From positions 2,258,501 through 2,322,500 of the forward strand of contig NZ_OW485601.1 in NCBI RefSeq assembly GCF_937425535.1: 64,000 nt of DNA, given 5' to 3'. The notes under the pieces were generated by a model. That model was given only the letters and a program-made list of their open reading frames with translations, was not told where the DNA came from and did no database searches. The stretch comes from Rhodovastum atsumiense. GTDB lineage: Bacteria > Pseudomonadota > Alphaproteobacteria > Acetobacterales > Acetobacteraceae. The position numbers and the translations under genes were made by a program. This document shows positions 45,357 to 54,961 of the stretch, in pieces; position 1 is the first letter of the stretch, and the number at the start of each line of letters is the position of its first letter.

Positions 45357-45805
45357 CGATCGACGTGCTTGCCAATTACTATCTCTGGACCAAGTCCCTG
45401 CACGTGATCAGCCTGATCGCGTGGATGGCGGGCCTGTTCTACCTGCCACGACTGTATGTCTACCACACCATGGTCCCGGTCGGCACCGCCGAGAGCGAGC
45501 GGATGAAGGTCATGGAGCGGCGCCTGCTGAAGGCGATCACCACCCCCGCCATGATCGCCACCTGGCTGTTCGGCATCCTGCTGGTGCTGACCCCGGGCGT
45601 GATCGACTGGACCTCCGGCTGGTGGCACACCAAGCTGCTCTGCGTGCTGCTGATGACCGGCTTCCATGGCGGGCTGGCACGCTGGCGGCGCGGCTTCCTC
45701 GATGACCGCAACCGCCTGTCCGAGCGCTTCTTCCGGATCATGAACGAGATCCCGACGCTGCTGATGATCGTCATCGTCATCATGGTGATCGTCCGGCCGT
45801 TCTGA
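45353..45805 (+). CDS. hemJ: Protoporphyrinogen oxidase HemJ
   Basis: A 150-residue inner-membrane protein with four hydrophobic helices. It catalyses the oxidation of protoporphyrinogen IX in most alphaproteobacteria. The conserved His is in YYLWTKSLHVISLIAWMAGL near residue 17, with YLPRLYVYH and the GWWHTKL segment following, all matching HemJ (UPF0093). With hemE and hemH nearby it completes the last haem steps. The start overlaps the HAD stop codon (ATGA). Confidence 0.93.
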   Translation: MTIDVLANYYLWTKSLHVISLIAWMAGLFYLPRLYVYHTMVPVGTAESERMKVMERRLLKAITTPAMIATWLFGILLVLTPGVIDWTSGWWHTKLLCVLLMTGFHGGLARWRRGFLDDRNRLSERFFRIMNEIPTLLMIVIVIMVIVRPF

Positions 45806-45831
45806 CCGGGACCAGGGAAGCGACCACAGGC

Positions 45832-46272
45832 ATGGCTCACGAGGTTCCCCTGGCCGATGGCTGGGTAATCAGCGACGACCGGGCCCGGCTCGACCTGACA
45901 GTGGTGCACCGCTTCCTGGCGGGCACCTACTGGGCGCGGGAACGGCCGCCGGCGGCGACCGAACGGGCCATCGCCGGCAGTCTCTGTCTCGGACTCTATG
46001 CCCCGGACGGGGCCCAGGCGGGCTTCGCCCGGATCGTCACCGACTACGGCGTACGGGCACATCTGGCCGATGTGTTCGTGCTGCCGGCCTGGCGCGGCCA
46101 TGGCTTCGGGCAGGCGCTGGTGCGGGCGGCACTGGATCACCCGGACCTCGCCGGGATCGGGCTGTGGTCGCTCGCGACCGACGACGCCCACGCGCTCTAT
46201 GCAAAATTCGGCTTCGTCGTGCATCCCGCGCCGCAGACCCAGATGGTCCTGCACCGCCCTCCCAAGGGCTGA
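45832..46272 (+). CDS. GNAT family N-acetyltransferase
   Basis: A 146-residue acetyltransferase. The acetyl-CoA-binding region is VFVLPAWRGHGFGQALVRAAL near residues 82-102, with the Q/R-x-x-G-x-G pattern as GHGFGQ. The C-terminal LYAKFGFVVHP is the usual Tyr-containing motif B. The substrate is unknown. It lies 26 bases after hemJ on the same strand and may be part of that operon. A weak hairpin (TCAGG-CTGAT-CCTGA then TTTTTT at about 46275-46297) follows its stop. Confidence 0.82.
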   Translation: MAHEVPLADGWVISDDRARLDLTVVHRFLAGTYWARERPPAATERAIAGSLCLGLYAPDGAQAGFARIVTDYGVRAHLADVFVLPAWRGHGFGQALVRAALDHPDLAGIGLWSLATDDAHALYAKFGFVVHPAPQTQMVLHRPPKG

Positions 46273-46309
46273 ATCAGGCTGATCCTGACCGTTTTTTGTC
46301 CTGCGCGGG

Positions 46310-46338
46310 TTGACGCCGGGGTGGACCCCGCCTAGCTT
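46310..46338 (+). promoter_or_regulatory. Sigma-70-type promoter of rho
   Basis: TTGACG (46310-46315) and TAGCTT (46333-46338) are separated by 17 bases. It would give rho a leader of about 200 nt, which is long for this genome and could host Rho autoregulation. Confidence 0.6.
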
Positions 46339-46545
46339 CGGGTGACACGACCCTGCACGGGGCGCATCCTGCGGCGCTGTCGGGTTCGTGTTGATTCGTC
46401 GCTCCCTCCTTCTTCTCCGGACAGGACGGTGCCGCCCGACGATGTCGGGATCCGCGCCGCCGGACCGCCAGCCGGGTCGATCCTATGCCCAGGCATGCGG
46501 CCGCTGTCTCATCCCCCGAATGATCGCACACCGAGGCGTCCCCCG

Positions 46546-47820
46546 ATGCACCTCGCCGAACTCAAGGCCAAATCCCCGGCGGACCTGCTGAGCTTCGCCG
46601 AATCCCTCCAGATCGAGAACGCCTCGTCCCTGCGCAAGCAGGACATGATGTTCGCGATCCTCAAGAACCTCGCCGAGAACGAGCAGGCGATCCACGGGGA
46701 AGGCACCCTGGAGATCCTGCCCGACGGCTTCGGGTTCCTGCGCAGCGCCGATTCCAACTACCTGCCCGGCCCGGACGACATCTACATCAGCCCCGCCCAG
46801 GTCCGCCGCTTCGGCCTGCGCACCGGCGATACGGTCGAAGGCCAGATCCGCGCGCCCAAGGACGGCGAACGCTACTTCGCGCTGCTCAAGGTCAATACGA
46901 TCAACTTCGAGCCGCCGGAGGCGGTGCGCCACCGCATCAACTTCGACAACCTCACCCCACTCTATCCTGACCGCCGGCTCAAGATGGAGATGGAGAACTT
47001 CCAGTCGGTCGCGAAAGGGCCGCAGAAGGACCTCACGCCGCGGGTGATCGACCTGATCTCGCCGATCGGCATGGGCCAGCGCGCCCTGATCGTGGCGCCG
47101 CCGCGCACCGGCAAGACGGTGATGCTGCAGAACATCGCCACCGCCATCAGCAACAACCATCCGGAAGTGTTCCTGATGGTGCTGCTGATCGACGAGCGGC
47201 CCGAGGAAGTCACCGACATGGCCCGCACGGTGAAGGGCGAGGTGGTCGCCTCCACCTTCGACGAGCCGGCGACCCGTCACGTCCAGGTGACCGAGATGGT
47301 GCTGGAAAAGGCCAAGCGCCTGGTCGAGCACAAGCGCGACGTGGTGATCCTGCTCGATTCCATCACCCGCCTCGCCCGCGCCTACAACACCGTGGTGCCC
47401 TCGTCGGGCAAGGTGCTGACCGGCGGCGTCGACGCCAACGCCCTGCAACGGCCCAAGCGCTTCTTCGGCGCGGCCCGTAACATCGAGGAAGGCGGCAGCC
47501 TCACCATCATCGCCACCGCGCTGATCGATACCGGCAGCCGCATGGACGAGGTGATCTTCGAAGAGTTCAAGGGCACCGGTAACTCGGAAATCATCCTTGA
47601 TCGCAAGCTGTCGGACAAGCGCACCTTCCCGGCGATCGACATCACCAAAAGCGGCACCCGCAAGGAAGAATTGCTGGTGGATCGTGCCACATTGTCGAAG
47701 ATGTGGGTGCTGCGGCGCATCCTCAATCCCATGGGAACCATGGATGCGATGGACTTCCTGCTGGACAAGCTGAAATACAGCAAGACCAATCAGGACTTCT
47801 TCGACGCGATGAATACCTGA
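46546..47820 (+). CDS. rho: Transcription termination factor Rho
   Basis: A 424-residue hexameric RNA helicase that ends transcription. The N-terminal Rho domain begins [17 protein letters not shown]; the RNA-binding cold-shock-like region is [20 protein letters not shown]; Walker A is APPRTGKT near residue 185 and Walker B is [16 protein letters not shown] near 265. The frame is open 68 codons upstream of 46546, but that sequence is not Rho-like. It is the usual partner of the hem genes near the alphaproteobacterial origin. A composite hairpin repeat starts one base after its stop. Confidence 0.96.
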   Translation: MHLAELKAKSPADLLSFAESLQIENASSLRKQDMMFAILKNLAENEQAIHGEGTLEILPDGFGFLRSADSNYLPGPDDIYISPAQVRRFGLRTGDTVEGQIRAPKDGERYFALLKVNTINFEPPEAVRHRINFDNLTPLYPDRRLKMEMENFQSVAKGPQKDLTPRVIDLISPIGMGQRALIVAPPRTGKTVMLQNIATAISNNHPEVFLMVLLIDERPEEVTDMARTVKGEVVASTFDEPATRHVQVTEMVLEKAKRLVEHKRDVVILLDSITRLARAYNTVVPSSGKVLTGGVDANALQRPKRFFGAARNIEEGGSLTIIATALIDTGSRMDEVIFEEFKGTGNSEIILDRKLSDKRTFPAIDITKSGTRKEELLVDRATLSKMWVLRRILNPMGTMDAMDFLLDKLKYSKTNQDFFDAMNT

Positions 47821-47821
47821 T

Positions 47822-47895
47822 CCGGGGCGCTGCCCCGGCCCCGCCAGGAGGCTTTGCCTCCTGGACCTCCACCAAGGGCCGTCAGGCCCTTGGAA
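47822..47895. repeat. Composite triple-hairpin repeat, copy 5
   Basis: In reverse order to copy 1: hairpin C (CCGGGGC-GCT-GCCCCGG), hairpin B (CCAGGAGGC-TTT-GCCTCCTGG) and hairpin A (CCAAGGGCC-GTCA-GGCCCTTGG). It fills the gap between the convergent rho and 64-residue-protein genes. Hairpin B is identical in stem to copy 1. Confidence 0.85.
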
Positions 47896-47904
47896 CTCTG
47901 GGGG

Positions 47905-48099
47905 TCAGCGGGCGGCGCGGCGTTCGGCGGCCTTGCCGCCATGATGGCCAGGCGGCTGGTCGAGCAATTCAGCGACGATCTCGGTGCGCAGGCCCATGGC
48001 GGCGGCGATCTCGTCGGGATCATAGCCCCGACTTTTCAGCTCCTTTGCCTTGCGGGCCTGCCGTTCGGCCTGGGGCAGCAGAATTGGTCTGATATCCAT
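47905..48099 (-). CDS. Small hypothetical protein, HTH-like (64 aa)
   Basis: A 64-residue basic protein ([20 protein letters not shown]...). Its middle, [23 protein letters not shown], has the spacing of a helix-turn-helix. The start at 48099 is preceded by a good GGAGGGG ribosome binding site. It ends in [10 protein letters not shown] and converges with rho. I do not recognise a named family. Its position between rho and hslV, facing the opposite way, makes it unlikely to be a shadow of either gene. Confidence 0.6.
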   Translation of the reverse strand: MDIRPILLPQAERQARKAKELKSRGYDPDEIAAAMGLRTEIVAELLDQPPGHHGGKAAERRAAR

Positions 48100-48348
48100 G
48101 TCGTCCCCTCCGTTGCCGTTGCAACGTTAGCGCAGGGCGAGGGGGCTGGCATAGGCCTTGGCCGGGAACACGGCTTCAGGCAGGGTGGGCGGACGCACCC
48201 CGGGTCCTCGCGGCGCATCGGCCGGCGAAACGCGCGGACGGGATCCCGGGTGCAGGGCCGGGACCTATGTGATGGTTTCGCGTTTCAGATCCGCGACCAG
48301 CGCATGCGTCTTGCGCCAAACCTTCCCGGGGGCCATCTGCGACGGACC

Positions 48349-48936
48349 ATGAACATCCCATCCTCTCCCGGCTATGCGCCCGGCTTCGCGCATGACCCGA
48401 TCGGCTGGCACGGCACCACCATCCTGAGCGTTCGCCGCGGCGGGCAGGTCGCCATGGCCGGCGACGGCCAGGTCACGCTCGGGCAGACCGTGGTGAAGGG
48501 CAACGCCCGCAAGGTGCGGCGCATCGGCCCGGGCGGCACCATTCTCGCCGGCTTCGCCGGCGCGACTGCCGATGCCTTCACCCTGCTCGAGCGGCTGGAA
48601 GCCAAGCTCGAACGCTTCCCCGGCCAGTTGGAACGCGCCTGCGTCGAACTGGCGAAGGACTGGCGCACCGACCGCTACCTGCGCCGGCTGGAAGCGATGA
48701 TGGCGGTCGCCGACCGCGAGCGGTCCTTCACCCTGACCGGCAATGGCGACGTGCTGGAGCCCGAGGACGGGCTGATCGCCATCGGCTCGGGCGGCAATTT
48801 CGCACTCGCCGCGGCGCGCGCGTTGATCGAGGTGCCGGATCTCTCCGCCGAGCAGATCGCCCGCCGCGCGATGAAGATCGCGGGCGACATCTGCGTCTAC
48901 ACCAACCATTCGGTCATCGTCGAAACGATCGGCTGA
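48349..48936 (+). CDS. hslV: ATP-dependent protease subunit HslV
   Basis: A 195-residue threonine protease forming the HslVU (ClpQY) complex. The catalytic N-terminal Thr of the mature protein is in [24 protein letters not shown], at Thr23, so a 22-residue leader would be removed. [16 protein letters not shown] and [15 protein letters not shown] are also canonical. It starts at ATG 48349, preceded by GACGGACC; the frame extends upstream but without family character. hslU follows after 110 bases. Confidence 0.95.
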   Translation: MNIPSSPGYAPGFAHDPIGWHGTTILSVRRGGQVAMAGDGQVTLGQTVVKGNARKVRRIGPGGTILAGFAGATADAFTLLERLEAKLERFPGQLERACVELAKDWRTDRYLRRLEAMMAVADRERSFTLTGNGDVLEPEDGLIAIGSGGNFALAAARALIEVPDLSAEQIARRAMKIAGDICVYTNHSVIVETIG

Positions 48937-49046
48937 TGGCGCGCGCGTGACCGGCGCCGCCTTCATCCCCTGCGCAGGCCCGGAAGGGTCTGCCCAGGCA
49001 TCGGCCCGCGCGGCCGCGTTCCGATGCCCCACGGAGGACCCGTACC

Positions 49047-50366
49047 ATGGACGTCCCGACCTATTCGCCCCGCGAGATCGTCTCGGAGCTTGACCGCTTC
49101 ATCGTCGGCCAGGATGACGCCAAGCGCGCCGTCGCCATCGCGCTCCGCAACCGCTGGCGCCGCCAGCAACTGCCCGAGGCGCTGCGCGAGGAGGTGGTGC
49201 CCAAGAACATCCTGATGATCGGCCCGACCGGCTGCGGCAAGACCGAGATCGCCCGGCGGCTGGCGAAGCTCGCCCAGGCGCCGTTCCTGAAGGTGGAGGC
49301 CACCAAGTTCACCGAGGTCGGCTATGTCGGCCGCGACGTGGAAAGCATCGCCCGCGACTTGGTCGAGGTCAGCATCACCATGCTGCGCGACATCTCCCGT
49401 CGGGAGGTGCAGGCCAAGGCCGAACTGGCCGCCGAGGAACGCCTGATCACCGCGCTCTGCGGCGAGAGCGCCGCCGCCGACACACGCTCCAAGTTCCGGC
49501 GGATGCTGCGCAATGGCGAGCTGGAGCAACGCGAGATCGAGGTCGCCATCGCCGAGGCGCCGCCGAACGCGCTCGGCCAGCTCGACATCCCCGGCATGCC
49601 GCCGGCCCAGATGATCAACCTGGGCGAGATGATGAAGGGCATGTTCGGCCGCCATGCCCAGCCGCGCCGGATGACCGTCGAGGCCGCCCGCCGGGCGCTG
49701 GAGCGCGAAGAGGCGGACAAGCTGCTCGACAACGAGCGGCTGACCAAGGATGCGCTGGCGCATGCCGAGAACAACGGCATCGTCTTCCTCGACGAGATCG
49801 ACAAGGTGTGCGCGCGCACCTCGGAGGGCGGGTTCCGCGGCGGCGACGTCTCCCGCGAGGGCGTGCAGCGCGACCTGCTGCCGCTGATCGAGGGCACGAC
49901 CGTGTCCACCAAATACGGCCCGGTGAAGACCGACCACATCCTGTTCATCGCATCGGGCGCGTTCCATTTGGCCAAGCCGGCCGACCTGCTGCCCGAGCTG
50001 CAGGGCCGCCTGCCGATCCGGGTGGAGCTGGCGCCGCTGTCGCGCGCCGATCTGCGCCGCATCCTGACCGAGCCGGAGGCTTCGCTGCTCAAGCAGTACC
50101 AGGCCCTGATCGGCACCGAGGGGATGAAGCTGACCTTCAGCGACGACGCGGTGGACGCGCTGGCGGATCTCGCGGCCGACATCAACGACCGCGTGGAGAA
50201 CATCGGCGCGCGGCGGCTGCACACGGTGATGGAGAAGCTGTTGGAGGAGATCTCTTTCAGCGCCTCGGACCGGGGCGGGCAGGAAGTGGTGGTGGACGCT
50301 GCCTATGTGCGCGAGCGGGTGACGCCGCTGGCGCAGAAGGGCGACCTGAGCCGCTTCATCCTGTAG
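49047..50366 (+). CDS. hslU: ATP-dependent protease ATPase subunit HslU
   Basis: A 439-residue AAA+ unfoldase partner of HslV. It begins [21 protein letters not shown], Walker A is GPTGCGKT (residues 59-66), Walker B is [12 protein letters not shown] near 252, and the C-terminal ends in RFIL, which docks into HslV. The I domain between the Walker motifs is of usual length. It is 110 bases downstream of hslV. Heat-shock regulation is expected for the family, but no sigma-32 promoter was found by eye. Confidence 0.96.
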   Translation: MDVPTYSPREIVSELDRFIVGQDDAKRAVAIALRNRWRRQQLPEALREEVVPKNILMIGPTGCGKTEIARRLAKLAQAPFLKVEATKFTEVGYVGRDVESIARDLVEVSITMLRDISRREVQAKAELAAEERLITALCGESAAADTRSKFRRMLRNGELEQREIEVAIAEAPPNALGQLDIPGMPPAQMINLGEMMKGMFGRHAQPRRMTVEAARRALEREEADKLLDNERLTKDALAHAENNGIVFLDEIDKVCARTSEGGFRGGDVSREGVQRDLLPLIEGTTVSTKYGPVKTDHILFIASGAFHLAKPADLLPELQGRLPIRVELAPLSRADLRRILTEPEASLLKQYQALIGTEGMKLTFSDDAVDALADLAADINDRVENIGARRLHTVMEKLLEEISFSASDRGGQEVVVDAAYVRERVTPLAQKGDLSRFIL

Positions 50367-50447
50367 CGCGGCGGATGTTGCACGACCGGGAACGGGCCGG
50401 GGATGGCCCGTTCCTGGCTGCGGCGGGCAATCCCGTTGACCGAAAGC

Positions 50448-50891
50448 CTAGCTCCAGGCGTGGGCCGCCTGCAGGGTCTGCGCCTCGGTCAGATGGGCCG
50501 CGATCACGGGGATCGATGTCCTGGCGAGCCTGACCAGGCCAGGGTCCTGGCCGCGCTGGACCTCGGTACGGAACACCGCCAGGGCTTCCTGGTGATCGGT
50601 GACCTCCTTGGGAAGAAAGGCCCTGCTGAAGGCCGCGCCGTGCAACCGGGACAGCCGGTCGATCCCGGCCTGTTGCTCCGGATCCAGGGTGGTCGGGACC
50701 GGGATGCCGGCGGCTCGCGCGGCGGTGGCAAGCAATTGGTTGAGCACCGTATGATCCGTTTGCATCCAGAACCCGTATTCCTGGACCGCGATATTGGGAG
50801 AGCGCTGGATCGCGAGCGTACCTTCCCTGATCTCCGCGATGCCTGACTTTGTCGCGGCCGCGACGAACCTGCTGTCCTGAGCATTTGCCAT
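50448..50891 (-). CDS. DUF4142 domain protein
   Basis: A 147-residue, helix-rich protein of the DUF4142 (ferritin-like) family. It has DSRFVAAATKSGIAEIREGTLA near the N-terminus and NIAVQEYGFWMQTDHTVLN, the typical metal-like acidic/His positions, near residue 40-58. Most DUF4142 members carry a signal peptide and are periplasmic, but none is seen with the start at 50891; the upstream in-frame extension (MRYFRRGC...) also lacks one. AAGGAAGG precedes the chosen ATG. The function is unknown. Confidence 0.75.
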   Translation of the reverse strand: MANAQDSRFVAAATKSGIAEIREGTLAIQRSPNIAVQEYGFWMQTDHTVLNQLLATAARAAGIPVPTTLDPEQQAGIDRLSRLHGAAFSRAFLPKEVTDHQEALAVFRTEVQRGQDPGLVRLARTSIPVIAAHLTEAQTLQAAHAWS

Positions 50892-51046
50892 GGAGCGTTT
50901 CCTTCCTTGGGCGGCTGCAGTACAGCCGCGCCGGAAGTAACGCATTGTATCTGGAAAGGCAGGCGCACGAAAAATTTAGAAATGTACAAGTATATGCGAC
51001 GGTATGATTGATGATGCAGCGGTGATGGCGTTGAAAAAGCTTTCCG

Positions 51047-51733
51047 CTATCCCGAGGCCAGCCGGCGCTTTTCCGGCTTCATCACCGGCGGCGGGGTCTT
51101 GTCCGGAAAGCGGCACCACGTGGCCGCCACGCAGCGCCAGCATTCCGGCGTGCGGGCCTTGCAGACATAGCGCCCGTGCAGGATCAGCCAGTGATGCGCA
51201 TCGCGCAGCAGGTCGGACGGGATGCGGCTGACCAGCGCATCCTCCACCGCCCGTGGCGTCTTGCCGGGGGCGAGACCGGTGCGGTTCGACACCCGGAAGA
51301 CATGCGTGTCCACCGCCATGGCCGCTTCGCCGAAGGCAACGTTCAGCACCACGTTGGCGGTCTTCCGCCCGACCCCGGGCAAAGCTTCCAGGGCCTCCCG
51401 CTCGTGCGGCACCTCGCCGCCATGGCGCTCGACCAGCAGGCGTGACAGCTCCACCACGTTGCGTGCCTTGCCCTGCCAAAGCCCGATCGTGCGGATGTGC
51501 TTCGCCACACCTTCCGCGCCCAGTGCCGCCATGGCCGCCGGCGTGGGCGCCTCGGCGAACAGCCCAGGGGTGGCCCGGTTCACCGAGGCATCGGTTGCCT
51601 GCGCCGACAGCACCACCGCGACCAGCAGGGTGAAGGGATTGACGTAGTCGAGCTCACTGCGGGGGGTTGGATTGGCACGCCGCAGCGCCTCGATGAAGCC
51701 GCGCACCTGCGCGGCAGTCATGGAATCCACCAT
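51047..51733 (-). CDS. nth: Endonuclease III (DNA glycosylase/AP lyase)
   Basis: A 228-residue base-excision repair enzyme that removes oxidised pyrimidines. The helix-hairpin-helix is LPGVGRKTANVVL (residues 119-131, catalytic Lys124), and the catalytic Asp is Asp142 in AVDTHVFRVSN. The [4Fe-4S] cluster ligands are C-x6-C-x2-C-x5-C at Cys191, 198, 201 and 207. The start at 51733 (MVDSM) or 51721 (MTAAQ) is possible. It is divergent from the DUF2244 gene. Confidence 0.95.
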   Translation of the reverse strand: MVDSMTAAQVRGFIEALRRANPTPRSELDYVNPFTLLVAVVLSAQATDASVNRATPGLFAEAPTPAAMAALGAEGVAKHIRTIGLWQGKARNVVELSRLLVERHGGEVPHEREALEALPGVGRKTANVVLNVAFGEAAMAVDTHVFRVSNRTGLAPGKTPRAVEDALVSRIPSDLLRDAHHWLILHGRYVCKARTPECWRCVAATWCRFPDKTPPPVMKPEKRRLASG

Positions 51734-51814
51734 GGCGACAGTTTCGGCGGCGGCAGGAAGGCTGGCAAGCGGGGGGCTGGCAAGCGGGCGAGCCTGTCCA
51801 GATATAGCGGGTTC

Positions 51815-52318
51815 ATGCCCCCTGATGCTCCGCCGCCGCAGTTTCGGGCGGTCATCGTACCGCACCGCAGCCTCTCGCCCCGCGCGCTGAGGACCCTGAT
51901 CGGCGTGATCGTCGCGGCATCCTGCCTGACCGCCGCGCTCGTGGTGGCGCTGGGGGCCTGGCCGGTGGTCGGCTTCACCGGCGCTGAGATCCTGCTCGTT
52001 GCCCTGCTGCTGCGCCATCACGCCGGCGGCGAACGCACGAGCGAGACATTATCCCTGAATGACAGCGGGCTGCAGGTGGTGCGCACTGACCGGCATGGGC
52101 GCCGGCGCGAGGTGGTGCTGCCGGCTCCCTGGCTGTCCGTCACCTTGCGGGATCGGCCGGGACGGGTGCCGGCGCTGATCCTGTCGGCGCCGGGCCTGCA
52201 GGAGGAAGTGGCCACCATGCTGGGGGAGGAGGCGAAGCGCGTGCTGGCGGCGGAGCTGCAGCAGGCGCTGCAGCTCCGCCGCCATCCCCGGTTCGATAAT
52301 CCCCAGTTGCGTGGCTGA
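51815..52318 (+). CDS. DUF2244 domain membrane protein
   Basis: A 167-residue protein of the alphaproteobacterial DUF2244 family. Two hydrophobic helices lie at residues 24-43 (TLIGVIVAASCLTAALVVAL) and about 47-64 (VVGFTGAEILLVALLL); a cytoplasmic beta-rich domain follows with ERTSETLSLNDSGLQVVR and WLSVTLRDRPGR. The role is unknown. The nth-DUF2244 divergent pair is common in this class. The ATG at 51815 was chosen because it starts MPPDAPPPQFRAVIVPHRSL, the usual N-terminus. Confidence 0.85.
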   Translation: MPPDAPPPQFRAVIVPHRSLSPRALRTLIGVIVAASCLTAALVVALGAWPVVGFTGAEILLVALLLRHHAGGERTSETLSLNDSGLQVVRTDRHGRRREVVLPAPWLSVTLRDRPGRVPALILSAPGLQEEVATMLGEEAKRVLAAELQQALQLRRHPRFDNPQLRG

Positions 52319-52348
52319 TCCGCGCGGCTTGCCGGCCGCGCGACCAAT

Positions 52349-52837
52349 CTATGCCGCGGCGTCGGGGACCAGCGATTTCACCAGTTCGAACACGCGCTTG
52401 CGCACGCTCGGATCGGTGATGCGGTAATAGGCACGGACCAGTTCGAGCGTTTCCCGCCGGTTCAGGGTGTCGTCGCCGAAACTGTCCTGCGCGTCCGACA
52501 GGCCCGGGGAACGCCGCCCGCCATTGACGCCATGCCCGCCGAGGCTTTCCGGCATGTCGTCGTAGAAGAAGCTGATCGGCACATCGAGCACGCGGGAAAG
52601 ATCGTACAGCCGGGACGCACCGACCCGGTTCACGCCGCGCTCGTATTTCTGCACCTGTTGGAAGGTCAGCCCCAGTGCCTCGCCCAGCCGTTCCTGCGAC
52701 ATGCCAAGCAAGGTGCGGCGCAGGCGGATGCGCGATCCGACATGGATGTCGATGGGATTGGGCCGCGATTCCTTTTCGGGACGATCGGGCAGACTGCCGG
52801 CTTCTTCCGAGTGCCGGAACACTTCCTCACCTGACAT
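52349..52837 (-). CDS. XRE family transcriptional regulator (lnt-linked type)
   Basis: A 162-residue regulator with the central helix-turn-helix HVGSRIRLRRTLLGMSQERL, LGLTFQQVQKYERGVNRVGA (residues 33-75). It then shows DLSRVLDVPISFFYDDMPES and a C-terminal helix pair ending LVKSLVPDAAA. This is the conserved alphaproteobacterial HTH protein commonly found beside lnt. Here it lies downstream of lnt on the same strand, about 500 bases away. Its target is not known from sequence. Confidence 0.85.
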   Translation of the reverse strand: MSGEEVFRHSEEAGSLPDRPEKESRPNPIDIHVGSRIRLRRTLLGMSQERLGEALGLTFQQVQKYERGVNRVGASRLYDLSRVLDVPISFFYDDMPESLGGHGVNGGRRSPGLSDAQDSFGDDTLNRRETLELVRAYYRITDPSVRKRVFELVKSLVPDAAA

Positions 52838-53346
52838 CCGTTCTCGGCTCCTGTTCGCCGTCCAGTCCGATTGAAATCGGCTGCCTCCCGTACACCCGCT
52901 GCGCCGGTCGAGGTTGATGACACATTAACGCTGCAACCGCCGATCGTCAAGGCGAGGCCAAATTTCCGATCCAATCTTTAAAAAATGATACAGGTGGCCC
53001 TCCCATGCCCGCGATCGACATTGCCGCTGGCATCCTGGCCGGCCCCGTGGAACGGCGTCTGCGGCGCAACCGGGCATCAGCCATGATTTCAAGGCTTTGC
53101 CTGGGCAGATCGCAAAAACGCTGGCCGGAGGCAAGTATCGTGGCCCGATATCACTCGTGGCGTGACCGATATCATCGCGGCTGACGGCCGGGGGAATCAG
53201 TCCTGGGACGGAGGATGCGGGTAGGTCCGTACACAGCAATCACAACTCAGGATTGCCAAGCTACGATAAATGATGAGGGAAGGCAATCGGAATGCGTTCG
53301 GTCTGATCCGACCCTTTCGCACGGCTCTCATACGTGCCGGCCGATA
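52838..53346. other. Intergenic region between XRE and lnt genes
   Basis: No convincing gene is visible in these about 510 bases. There is an AT-rich pocket near 52960-52995. Several CGATATCA-like words lie near 53140-53180 and 53340, two of them arranged as an inverted pair. They could be operator sites for the XRE gene, which reads away from here. Confidence 0.4.
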
Positions 53347-54861
53347 TCAGTCGCGCCGGCGCGCCCGCCAGGGCAGCAATCCCCCCAGTACCGCGATCAC
53401 CGCCAGGGAACCGGGGATGGCCAGGCCAAGCTGCCCGAACAGCGTCGGCGGCAGTGGCCCCGGCAGCGGCAATACCAGGGTCCCGGCCTGGTTCATGCCG
53501 ATCCGGCCAAGCTCGCGCCCATGTGCGTCATAGCCGGCGGAGATGCCGGTATTGGCCGCGCGCATCAACGGCAACCCTTCCTCCACCGCGCGCAGTCGCG
53601 CCGCGGCCAGGTGCTGGCGCGGGCCGGTGGAATTGCCGAACCAGGCATCGTTGGTGACGTTCACCAGCCATGCGGGCCGGTCCGAGGCGTCGGCGGCCTG
53701 GGCGGGGAAGATGGCCTCGTAGCAGATCAGCGGGCCGACCGGCGGCACGCCCGGAACATGCAGCGTGCGCGGGCCGCTTCCCGCGGCGAAGCCGCCGCCC
53801 GGGACCACCTGGATCGGCAGCGGGAACCATCCCGGCTGGAACTCCCCGAACGGCACGAGATGCCATTTGTCATAGACCGCCACCGCCGGTCCCGCCCCGG
53901 TCACCGCCATCAGGCTGTTGCGGGGATGGGCGGTCGCGTCCCAGCGCACGCTTCCCACCAGGGCCGGCACGCCGGCGGCCGCCGCGATGGCTTCCCGCGC
54001 CTCGGCGATCTGCTCCAGCGGGAGCGGGCTCGCCGTTTCCGGCCAGACCACCACGGCCGGGCCGGTGCCCGCCTTGGCCATGCCCGCCCGCGTCAGCGCG
54101 AGATAGCGTGAGAAGGTGGCCAGCATGAAGCCCCGGTCCCATTTCTGTCCCTGCGGCACGTTGCCCTGCACCAGGACGACGTTGAGGCCGGGGGAAGTGG
54201 CGGGCACGGCCAGGACGAGGCGGGCCTGGCCCGCCGCGGCCCAGAGCAGCAGCACCGCACCGCCCACGGCCATGGCACGCCGGCCCAGCGCCGGGGTGGC
54301 CGCCAGCAGCAGCGTCGCCAGGGTCAGACCGTGCACCCCGACCCAGGCCGCCGGCTGCAGCATCACGTCGCCGAAGCCGCCGGGCACCGCCCAGATGCTG
54401 CCCCAGGGATTCCACGGGAACCCGGTGGCGATGAATTGCCGTGCCAGGTCCGCCAGTACCCAGCCCCCCGCCAGCACGGCCACGCGACGCCAGCCCGCAG
54501 GCGCGTACCATGCCAGCGCGCAGGGCAGGGCGATGAACAGGGCCAGTACGGCCGCGAGCGCCGGCACTGCCAGCGGCACCAGCCACCAGAAGCGCGCCGC
54601 CTCGAACAGGATCGCCTCGGTGATCCAGTACAGCCCGGGGACATGATGGCCGAGGCCGAACCAGAAACCGACCCAGGCCGCGTCGCGGGCCCGCGCCTGA
54701 TAGCCGATCAGGGCGATCAGGCCGGGCAGGGCGATCAGCAGCACCGGGAGGGCATGCACCGGCGGCAACGCCGCGGCCGAAAGCGCCCCAAGCCCGCAGG
54801 CCATCAGCACCGTTTGTCCGCGGCGCCGTGGTTCCACGCGCAGTGTCAGAACCGAGCTCAT
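53347..54861 (-). CDS. lnt: Apolipoprotein N-acyltransferase
   Basis: A 504-residue inner-membrane enzyme that adds the third acyl chain to lipoproteins. The N-terminal half has about six hydrophobic helices (GFPWNPWGSIWAVPGGFGDV among them). The periplasmic nitrilase-like domain has the catalytic triad: Glu in VVWPETASPLP, Lys in YDKWHLVPFGEFQP, and Cys in LICYEAIFPAQ. The start at 54861 (MSSVLTLRVEPR) was chosen over a longer Cys-rich frame. MltA in this window is a likely lipoprotein substrate. It usually follows corC, but here is separate. Confidence 0.95.
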   Translation of the reverse strand: MSSVLTLRVEPRRRGQTVLMACGLGALSAAALPPVHALPVLLIALPGLIALIGYQARARDAAWVGFWFGLGHHVPGLYWITEAILFEAARFWWLVPLAVPALAAVLALFIALPCALAWYAPAGWRRVAVLAGGWVLADLARQFIATGFPWNPWGSIWAVPGGFGDVMLQPAAWVGVHGLTLATLLLAATPALGRRAMAVGGAVLLLWAAAGQARLVLAVPATSPGLNVVLVQGNVPQGQKWDRGFMLATFSRYLALTRAGMAKAGTGPAVVVWPETASPLPLEQIAEAREAIAAAAGVPALVGSVRWDATAHPRNSLMAVTGAGPAVAVYDKWHLVPFGEFQPGWFPLPIQVVPGGGFAAGSGPRTLHVPGVPPVGPLICYEAIFPAQAADASDRPAWLVNVTNDAWFGNSTGPRQHLAAARLRAVEEGLPLMRAANTGISAGYDAHGRELGRIGMNQAGTLVLPLPGPLPPTLFGQLGLAIPGSLAVIAVLGGLLPWRARRRD

Positions 54862-54961
54862 GCGGGGCGCGCTACACGCGTGCTGCAACGCGCGCAAGCA
54901 CGGCATTGTGTCATGTTGCCGTCCGCGCGCGCGGCCCGGCCGGGCTTACAACCTGACGCGA

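Noticed and set aside
52925-53239. 104-codon minus-strand frame between lnt and the XRE gene
   Set aside because: No ribosome binding site and a composition typical of non-coding DNA; kept as intergenic.
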